Source: CAIQJJ01 sp964606085
Lineage (GTDB): Bacteria; Chloroflexota; Anaerolineae; Anaerolineales; UBA4823
Length of the DNA stretch: 14,674 nt
Reading direction: 5' to 3'
Assembly (NCBI GenBank): GCA_964606085.1
Contig: CAZSFD010000104.1
Coordinates: forward strand, 1 to 14,674
In this document: in pieces, positions 7,092 through 12,537 of the stretch
How positions within the stretch are numbered: position 1 is the first letter of the stretch
Layout of the letters: each line of letters starts with the position of its first letter
The notes under the pieces: generated by a model
What the model saw: the letters and a program-made list of their open reading frames with translations, nothing else
Told to the model about the DNA's origin: nothing
Database searches by the model: none
Position numbers and translations under genes: made by a program

Positions 7092-7333
7092 GGTTTGGCC
7101 GTTTGAAAAACTCCCACCGCAGGAACGCTTATCTGCGGTGGGAACTGTTGGAAAGTTTTGGATTGTTCGTAAGCCTCGATGGATAGACCATCCAACCGAT
7201 GGGCGCTTTCGTTGAGCAAAATCTCCGGCGTCCTGGCCCCGCCGCCCGTAGGATTCATGACCGATGCCGCGATGGTCACGCCGGGCAGGCTGGCAAGGTT
7301 AGCGTCATCATGCGGATAGGAGTCGTAGCACAT
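7088..7333 (-). CDS. Small unrecognised ORF between the GH27 and GH140-like genes
   Basis: About 81 residues from ATG 7333 (MCYDSYPHDDANLASLPG...), or 83 from TTG 7339. It ends at TGA 7090-7088, overlapping the next gene's ATG by 4 bases. It is in the same frame as the GH27 gene, just past that gene's TAA, so it could be an old C-terminal extension cut off by a stop codon, the tail of a lost gene, or a real small protein. Its last 20 codons lie over an 11-bp hairpin followed by a U-run, which argues against selection as protein at that end. No domain recognised. Confidence 0.35.
   Translation of the reverse strand: MCYDSYPHDDANLASLPGVTIAASVMNPTGGGARTPEILLNESAHRLDGLSIEAYEQSKTFQQFPPQISVPAVGVFQTAKP
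7106..7143 (-). terminator. Intrinsic terminator-like hairpin before the GH140-like gene
   Basis: On the - strand, TCCCACCGCAG (7143-7133) and CTGCGGTGGGA (7122-7112) form a perfect 11-bp stem with a 10-base loop, followed by G and five U's (7110-7106). This is a good Rho-independent terminator, 15 bases upstream of the next ATG. It would reduce transcription of the two distal glycosidase genes relative to the transporter and GH27. Confidence 0.7.
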
Positions 7334-7348
7334 GGGCAATGCCGGGTG

Positions 7349-8503
7349 TTAATCCTTGATCTTCAAAAGCACCGTTTGATGGGGGTGAACGTGTTGGGTG
7401 AGGGATGCGGTGAAATCGGCAATGTCGGCGCCTTGCCATAGGTCGCGCACCAACTTGGGGGTATCGAGCAGGCCCACATCGCAGGCGCGCAGGACGATGT
7501 CGGCGCCGGTGGAGCCGCGGTTGATCAGGGCCACCGCCAGGGAACCATCGGCCAGGGGTTTTCTCCAGATTTCGCAGCGGCCGTTTTGCAGCACGCGCCG
7601 CGCCGGGATGCCGAGCGCATCCTGGTTGACGGCCAGCACTTCGCGGTTGAGCAGCAACGCGGCTGTGTCTTTATCCATCGAGCGCACGTCGCAGCCGATC
7701 ATCAGCGGCGAACAGGCCATACACCAGATGGACATGTGTGTCTGGTATTCGAGGAAGGTCAAGCCGCTGCCGGGGATATGGCCGCGCCCTTTTAGGCCCA
7801 CGATCAACATATCCAGGTCATTCCAGCCGCCCGGCCCGCCGTAATCGGCCACCGACGCGGCGATGTCAATGGATGTATCCACGCCGATGCCGTAGAAGTT
7901 ATACTCGGCGACCCACAGGTTGACCCAGGCGTCGAATACATCTCCCGACACGCGCCACATCTGCCCGCCCACGCGGCGGCCCCAGGTGTGTGGGGCGCGC
8001 CCGCCCCATTCGCACAAAGAATAGAGGAAAGGGCGGCCAGTTTTTTGCAGGGCGGCGCTCATGCGGCTGTAACGCTCGATGGCGGTGGCTTGATCGGCAG
8101 GGGCGTGGCAGTAATCGTATTTGAGAAAATCGAACCCCCAGGCGGCCCACAGGGCGGCATCTTGTTCCTCGAAGCCAAACGAACCGGGATGTCTGGCGCA
8201 GGTCATTTCGGCAGCGTCTGAATAGATGCCCATTTTGAAGCCCAGGCCATGCACGTAATCGGTCAGCGCGTTCATGCCGTTGGGGAATTTTTGCGGGTCG
8301 GGGATCAGGTCGCCATTGCTGTCGCGCTTGCCCGGCAGCGACCAGCAATCATCTATCACCAAATATTCGTAGCCGTAATCGCGAAAACCGAGTTCGGCCA
8401 TTGCTTTGGCGGTCTGGCGCAGGTTTTCTTCGCTCACGGCGGCGCCAAGCAGGTTCCAGGAATTCCAGCCCATGGGGGGGGTGGCAGCAAGCGGTTGGTT
8501 CAT
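7349..8503 (-). CDS. GH27 alpha-galactosidase (melibiase-type)
   Basis: 384 residues, typical for a bacterial GH27 enzyme, with no signal peptide. It begins with the hallmark TPPMGWNSWN. The barrel then shows YEYLVIDDCW, GLGFKMGIYSDAAEMTC and FDFLKYDYC, where Asp130 is the expected nucleophile. WRVSGDVFDAW carries the expected acid/base Asp188. GGPGGWNDLDMLIVG and the C-terminal beta domain (EIWRKPLADGSLAVALINRG) complete it. The family cleaves terminal alpha-galactose, and some members remove beta-L-arabinopyranose. A strong ribosome binding site (GGAGAAGGAG) precedes ATG 8503. Being cytoplasmic and next to a sugar ABC transporter, it likely trims imported galactosides. Confidence 0.95.
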   Translation of the reverse strand: MNQPLAATPPMGWNSWNLLGAAVSEENLRQTAKAMAELGFRDYGYEYLVIDDCWSLPGKRDSNGDLIPDPQKFPNGMNALTDYVHGLGFKMGIYSDAAEMTCARHPGSFGFEEQDAALWAAWGFDFLKYDYCHAPADQATAIERYSRMSAALQKTGRPFLYSLCEWGGRAPHTWGRRVGGQMWRVSGDVFDAWVNLWVAEYNFYGIGVDTSIDIAASVADYGGPGGWNDLDMLIVGLKGRGHIPGSGLTFLEYQTHMSIWCMACSPLMIGCDVRSMDKDTAALLLNREVLAVNQDALGIPARRVLQNGRCEIWRKPLADGSLAVALINRGSTGADIVLRACDVGLLDTPKLVRDLWQGADIADFTASLTQHVHPHQTVLLKIKD

Positions 8504-8565
8504 CAGAAATTCTCCTTCTCCTCGATTCTACTCCGCGAGGCGGCGGATGGCGATGGAGTTCGTGG
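8504..8565 (-). other. GH27 leader holding a possible scrap of a glycosidase C-terminus
   Basis: Between the MalG-like stop (8566-8568) and the GH27 ATG, the - strand reads TNSIAIRRLAE followed by TAG (8530-8528). The GH140-like gene downstream ends AIAIRRIEDSP, and the two places share 15 identical bases (8542-8556 and 5489-5503). The leader may be what is left of a deleted gene of that kind. Ten codons are too few to be sure. Confidence 0.25.
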
Positions 8566-9459
8566 TTAGCCTTTCAGGCCAGAAAAGGTCATGCTCGAAA
8601 CAATATACCGCTGCGTAAACAGGTAAATGATCACAATCGGAACCACGGTGATGGTGGCGCCGGCCATTTCGGCGTGCATCATCGCGCCGCTGTGATAGGC
8701 ATCGCGGATGCCGGCCATCAGGCTGGTCAGGGTCAGGTTTTCCAGCCCGTTGAGGTAGATGATGGGCGTCAGCAGGTCATTCCACGAATCGAGGAAGGTG
8801 AACAGGAACATGGTGATCAAGGCTGGTTTGATGATCGGCAGGGAGATGAGGGCATAAATTTGCGGCCAACTGGCTCCGTCTATCATGGCGGCTTCTTCCA
8901 GTTCGGGGGGGATGGAGGCGTAGAACTGGCGCAGCATGAACAGGAAATAGGCGCTGCCGAAAAAGTGCGGCACAATCAGCGGCAAGAGTGTATCCACCCA
9001 GCCAACAGATTTAAACATGATGAAACGCGGGATGAGCAGCACCACCCACGGCACCATCAGGGTCACCAACGCCAGGTTGAAGATCGTCTCCTTGCCGCGA
9101 AAGCGCATCCGTGAAAAGGCAAACGCCCCCAGGGAGGTGGAAAGAATCACCCCAACGCTGGATAAGCCCGAAACCAGGACGCTGTTCAAGAAGTTGCGCC
9201 ATACAAACGGGAAAAATTGAAAAACCAGATCGTAGCCGGCTGTCACCCAGCGCGAAGGCCACAGACGCGGCGGAAAGACGAACAAATCGGCCAGAGGCTT
9301 AAATCCGCCGCTGATCATCCACCAGAAGGGCAGCAAAGCGGTGATGATCAAGGCCAGCAGCAACAATTCGAGCAGCATTTTGCCAACCCACTCCATCCCG
9401 CGCCGCAGCCAGCGAGCATCTGCTTCGGGTTCAAGGAATACATCATTTTTCTGATTCAT
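8566..9459 (-). CDS. Sugar ABC transporter permease, MalG-like (CUT1)
   Basis: 297 residues with six hydrophobic membrane segments, the first near residues 28-48 (LLELLLLALIITALLPFWWM). The EAA loop that contacts the ATPase lies at about 188-212 (EEAAMIDGASWPQIYALISLPIIKP). It partners the MalF-like permease, whose 3' end overlaps its start by 17 bases. No ATPase gene is in the window; CUT1 systems often share one encoded elsewhere. The long cytoplasmic N-terminus and the terminal FSGLKG are normal for the family. Confidence 0.93.
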   Translation of the reverse strand: MNQKNDVFLEPEADARWLRRGMEWVGKMLLELLLLALIITALLPFWWMISGGFKPLADLFVFPPRLWPSRWVTAGYDLVFQFFPFVWRNFLNSVLVSGLSSVGVILSTSLGAFAFSRMRFRGKETIFNLALVTLMVPWVVLLIPRFIMFKSVGWVDTLLPLIVPHFFGSAYFLFMLRQFYASIPPELEEAAMIDGASWPQIYALISLPIIKPALITMFLFTFLDSWNDLLTPIIYLNGLENLTLTSLMAGIRDAYHSGAMMHAEMAGATITVVPIVIIYLFTQRYIVSSMTFSGLKG

Positions 9460-10363
9460 AATAAACCCATTTTTTCTGGAACTTGAATTGGATGAAAGTG
9501 AAAACGAAGATGATCGTCGCCAGCACGTAGGAAGCAGCCGAAGAAAATGCCCACATCCCTTTTTTGAAGGCGAAATGGTGAATGAAAACCACGGCGGTCG
9601 TGGTGTTGTAGGCGTTTGTCAGGCCGCCAGCGCCCATGTGCTGGTTGTCCATCATCATATAAACTGGCCCAAACAATTGAAACGCCCCAATCACCGATGT
9701 CACCAGCATAAAAAACAGCACCGGGGTCAACAGAGGTAAGGTGATGCTCCAAAAACGCTGCAAGGCCCCCGCGCCATCCACCGTGGCGGCCTCGAGGATT
9801 TCTGGGTTAATGCCTTGCAGCGCCACCAGAACAATCATCATGCCATAACCGGCGCCCTGCCAGGTCATGACGATCCAAATCGCCAGGCTGGCCCAGGTTT
9901 CTGATTGCAGCCAGGGGATAGGGGCGATGTTCACCAAACTTAGCAGCCAATTGATCAGCCCAAAATTGGTGTTGTACATCCATTTCCAGACAATCGTAAT
10001 TACCGCCACCGAGGTAATGGTGGGCAAAAAGAAAAGGAAACGGAACGCCTTACTCAAGCGCAGTTTGGCATGAGCCAGGAGACCTAAAATCAGCGCAACG
10101 ACAATCCCCACCGGGGCCATGAGGACGAAGAAGAGAGTGTTTAGAAGAATCTGAGCGAACGACACTGGCTGGGTCATGCGAAACAACCGGATGTAGTTGT
10201 CGAAACCAATAAATTGGGGCGGGGTGAGGGCATCCCAATTGGTAAAACTGGTCCACAGCCCGAAGATCAGAGGAAATGCTACGAAAATTAGCAGACCGAA
10301 GACCACCGGTGAGATGAAGATGTAGGCCCACAGACTTTCGATTTGTTTGTAGTTTAATTTCAT
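9443..10363 (-). CDS. Sugar ABC transporter permease, MalF-like (CUT1)
   Basis: 306 residues from ATG 10363 (MKLNYKQIESLWAYIFISPV), chosen because AGGA lies 7 bases ahead and because the longer open frame upstream would run through a terminator hairpin. Six membrane segments. The EAA loop is at about 191-216 (EAATVDGAGALQRFWSITLPLLTP). The large periplasmic insertion of E. coli MalF is absent, as is usual in short CUT1 permeases. It forms the channel with the next gene's product. Confidence 0.93.
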   Translation of the reverse strand: MKLNYKQIESLWAYIFISPVVFGLLIFVAFPLIFGLWTSFTNWDALTPPQFIGFDNYIRLFRMTQPVSFAQILLNTLFFVLMAPVGIVVALILGLLAHAKLRLSKAFRFLFFLPTITSVAVITIVWKWMYNTNFGLINWLLSLVNIAPIPWLQSETWASLAIWIVMTWQGAGYGMMIVLVALQGINPEILEAATVDGAGALQRFWSITLPLLTPVLFFMLVTSVIGAFQLFGPVYMMMDNQHMGAGGLTNAYNTTTAVVFIHHFAFKKGMWAFSSAASYVLATIIFVFTFIQFKFQKKWVYYESEK

Positions 10364-10377
10364 CGCGCCATCCTGAT

Positions 10378-10411
10378 AAAAAAATGGGGCGCTCGCCTGT
10401 GCGGGCGCCCC
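10378..10411 (-). terminator. Intrinsic terminator/attenuator between binding protein and permease genes
   Basis: On the - strand, GGGGCGCCCGC (10411-10401) and GCGAGCGCCCC (10396-10386) pair over 11 bp (one G-U) with an ACAG tetraloop, followed by AU and seven U's in all (10384-10378). It lies about 40 bases after the binding-protein stop and 15 before the MalF-like ATG. Partial termination here would give the usual excess of binding protein over permease. Confidence 0.85.
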
Positions 10412-10451
10412 GTCTTTCCCGGTATCGGGGTTTCTATTGGCAAAGATTGAG

Positions 10452-11858
10452 TTACGCTTCGGCCAGCATTTGATCAAGGCGCTTGAAAGCATTGCCGAGG
10501 GCTTCATCAATGGTTTGCGATTTGTCAATGGCGACCTTATTCAGTTCCTCGTCCACAATCGCAGCCACATCGCCCCAGGATTTTTCTTTGTATGAGAAGG
10601 CGGGCGCCCAGGGAGCCATGGCGCCGGCGTCCATGTGAGCGAAGGCGGCATCGAGCATTGTGCCATATTGGGCGCTTTCCACTTCGTTGAAGCCGCCCAC
10701 TTTTTGGTAATAATCTTTGGTGAAGCGTTTGACCGGCGAGATGCGCCCGGTGGCGGCCCAGGGTTCGGCGCCCGGCCCGTAGCCCAGGTGAATGGCAAAC
10801 TTGGCAGCCAGTTCAGGCGTCTTTGAGGCTTTCAGCACCGTCCAGGCGTTGGTGCCGCCCATGGTGGCCCAACTGATCGGCTGAGGGCCAGGGCCAGCAG
10901 GGACAACGGATGCGCCGAAATCGAAGCCCAGTTCGGGGGCCACCTGGCGATGGGTATTCCACATCCAGGTGCCGGTCATGTTGATGGCCATATTGCCCGA
11001 TTGAATCCCGGCGAAGGTATTCCACTCTTCGCCCACCGGGGCCAGGCGATTTTCGATGTAATAGTACCATTCATTGACGCCCGCGCGGAACTCCGGCGTA
11101 TCGAGGTTCAACTTTTCGCCATCTTCCGAGACCATCTTAGCGCCAGCCTGGGCAGCCGCAATGGCCCACTGAATACCCGCCGAGCCATATTGCGTCACCC
11201 GGTCGCCATCTTTCTTGGTGGCGGCTTGGGCGGCCTCGTGGTGTTTTTCCCAGGTCCAGGTGGCATCGGGGATGCCCACACCGGCGGCCTCCAGCAGGGT
11301 TTTGTTGTACCAGAAGATAAACATAGGGATTTCAAACGGGATGCCGTAGAGCTTGCCGCCAAATTCGCTGATCTTCAGGATGCCCTCAAAGAAATCGGAA
11401 CGCGGCATGGCGTCGCTGTCGAAATAGGGGGTCAGATCCACCAGTTGGTCTTTGCGAACCCAGTAATCTACCGATTGCAGCGAAATGCCCACCTGGGTCT
11501 GGTGCCAGCACACATCCACCTGCTCACCGGCCGCCAGCATCACGGGCAGCTTGGTGGTAAATTCGCCCCACGGCACGAAGACTTCTTCGATTTTCACCTT
11601 CGGATACATGGCGGCGAACATGCTCTTCTGCTGTTGGAAGGGCGGCAGGTGGTCTGCGGCGTGCAGGGCAAACCAAACCAGGGTGCCTTCTTCTTGCATG
11701 GCCGGGGCTGCCGTGGGTTCGGTGTCAGCAGCCACAGGTTCAGCGGTGGGGGCCGCGGTGGGCGCGCTCTGGCAGGCAGCCAGGGCTGCACCGGCCGCGC
11801 CAACGGCTGAGAGGCGCAGAAAATCGCGGCGGTTTAGTTTTTTATTCTGGTTTTTCAT
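10452..11858 (-). CDS. Sugar ABC transporter substrate-binding lipoprotein (family 1, Tat signal)
   Basis: 468 residues from ATG 11858 (MKNQNKKLNRRDFLRLSAVG), preceded by AGGAG at a suitable distance. The longer open frame upstream is not used. A twin-arginine motif (Arg10-Arg11, RRDFLRLSA) leads into a lipobox LAAC (Cys29), then an Ala/Pro/Thr-rich linker. The mature part follows the extracellular solute-binding family 1 pattern: GTLVWFALHAADHLPPFQQQ, VPWGEFTTKLPVMLAAGEQVDVCW, KLYGIPFEIPMFIFWYNKTLLEAAGV, QSGNMAINMTGTW and GGTNAWTVLKASKTPE. The Tat route implies export after folding. The likely ligand is a galactose-containing oligosaccharide, inferred only from the GH27 neighbour. Confidence 0.93.
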   Translation of the reverse strand: MKNQNKKLNRRDFLRLSAVGAAGAALAACQSAPTAAPTAEPVAADTEPTAAPAMQEEGTLVWFALHAADHLPPFQQQKSMFAAMYPKVKIEEVFVPWGEFTTKLPVMLAAGEQVDVCWHQTQVGISLQSVDYWVRKDQLVDLTPYFDSDAMPRSDFFEGILKISEFGGKLYGIPFEIPMFIFWYNKTLLEAAGVGIPDATWTWEKHHEAAQAATKKDGDRVTQYGSAGIQWAIAAAQAGAKMVSEDGEKLNLDTPEFRAGVNEWYYYIENRLAPVGEEWNTFAGIQSGNMAINMTGTWMWNTHRQVAPELGFDFGASVVPAGPGPQPISWATMGGTNAWTVLKASKTPELAAKFAIHLGYGPGAEPWAATGRISPVKRFTKDYYQKVGGFNEVESAQYGTMLDAAFAHMDAGAMAPWAPAFSYKEKSWGDVAAIVDEELNKVAIDKSQTIDEALGNAFKRLDQMLAEA

Positions 11859-11922
11859 GTTTCTTTTCTCCTGAAATTGAAATGGGTTGGGTCGAGAAAA
11901 CATCTGGAAGGGCTACAATTTC

Positions 11923-11952
11923 ACTATACCGTATGTTCATCTCGCTTGTCTT
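11923..11952 (-). promoter_or_regulatory. Candidate promoter of the ABC transporter/glycosidase operon
   Basis: On the - strand, AAGACA (11952-11947) and TATAGT (11928-11923) with an 18-base spacer. The weak -35 and long spacing suit an activator-dependent promoter. The -35 overlaps the promoter-proximal half-site of the repeated 51-bp element. Transcription would start near 11916, leaving a leader of about 58 bases. Confidence 0.55.
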
Positions 11953-11995
11953 GTAGGATTAAATAAACTGCTTGGACAAAAAGATAGAATCCGCC
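11945..11995 (-). promoter_or_regulatory. 51-bp repeated operator element, copy A (before the binding-protein gene)
   Basis: Matches copy B (12460-12510) at 41 of 51 positions without gaps. On the - strand it carries TCCAAG (11976-11971) and TACAAG (11955-11950), 21 bp apart in the same orientation, the tandem arrangement AraC-family proteins bind. A second conserved block, GGATTCTATCTTTTT (11992-11978), lies upstream. The proximal half-site touches the -35, as in class II activation. Confidence 0.65.
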
Positions 11996-12010
11996 GATTT
12001 CGGATTATCC

Positions 12011-12406
12011 TTATCCCTGGATCAGGACTCTCTTCTTGGGCGGTAGCGCCAGGATTTGGTGCAGCACTTCGTTCAACTCAGCAGGCATCACTGGCTTCAC
12101 CAGGTAGGCCGCCACGTTCAACTCGCGCCCGCGGCGGCGCTCATCCAACCAACTACACAAGATGATGGGTGGGGGGGTGGGCTGCAACACCTGGCGCAAT
12201 TCGGCCACCAGGTCCCAGCCATGTTGCTGGTTCATCCCCGGCTCCAGGATGATGGCCTGGATGCTGTTTTGCCGCGCCAATTCGAGGGCTTCTGCCGCAT
12301 TCAAGGTGCCAATAGTATGAAAACCTGTTCCAAGCGCCTGGCAGTACAGTTCCAGAGTGGGAATATCGTTTTCGATGATAAGAATGGTGTTTTGTGGGTT
12401 GGGCAT
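12011..12406 (-). CDS. Single-domain receiver protein with Glu at the phospho-acceptor site
   Basis: 131 residues from ATG 12406 (MPNPQNTILIIENDIPTLEL); a TTG at 12424 would add six. No good ribosome binding site. It is a stand-alone CheY-like receiver: acidic pocket IEND, switch Ser in IILCSW, and conserved Lys-Pro in AYLVKP. At the end of strand 3 the sequence is AIILEPGMNQQHGW. The Glu lies eight residues before the conserved Gly, exactly where canonical DLMMPGMDG has its phospho-accepting Asp. Glu often mimics a phosphorylated Asp, so this may be permanently 'on' or phosphorylation-independent. It lies downstream of the hybrid kinase and upstream of the transporter, with a copy of the 51-bp element on each side. 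Confidence 0.85.
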   Translation of the reverse strand: MPNPQNTILIIENDIPTLELYCQALGTGFHTIGTLNAAEALELARQNSIQAIILEPGMNQQHGWDLVAELRQVLQPTPPPIILCSWLDERRRGRELNVAAYLVKPVMPAELNEVLHQILALPPKKRVLIQG

Positions 12407-12459
12407 AGGCAAATCCGAAAGCAAGCCAGGATATATCCAGATTACCCTGCAAACGGTGG

Positions 12460-12510
12460 CTTGTCTTGGATGATTAATGAATGCTCTTGGATAAAAAGAT
12501 AGAATCCCCC
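12460..12510 (-). promoter_or_regulatory. 51-bp repeated operator element, copy B (before the receiver gene)
   Basis: On the - strand it carries ATCCAAGA twice, its TCCAAG cores at 12491-12486 and 12470-12465, 21 bp apart. This is a cleaner direct repeat than in copy A. The block GGATTCTATCTTTTT (12507-12493) is identical in both copies. It fills most of the 113 or so bases between the hybrid kinase stop and the receiver gene. No obvious -10 sits at the spacing seen in copy A; TAATCT and TATATC lie further along. Confidence 0.6.
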
Positions 12511-12537
12511 TCTGTTTTTATCATCGGTTATGTGCGC

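Noticed and set aside
5571..7106. 511-codon + strand ORF opposite the GH140-like gene
   Set aside because: The - strand frame has clear domains, catalytic motifs and coupled starts. The + frame has no recognisable domain, and long antisense ORFs are expected at this GC content.
10364..10528. N-terminal extension of the MalF-like permease
   Set aside because: It would cross the terminator hairpin and overlap the binding-protein gene. The family N-terminus begins at ATG 10363.
10950..11810. 286-codon + strand ORF opposite the binding protein
   Set aside because: It is a shadow of a confidently identified solute-binding protein.
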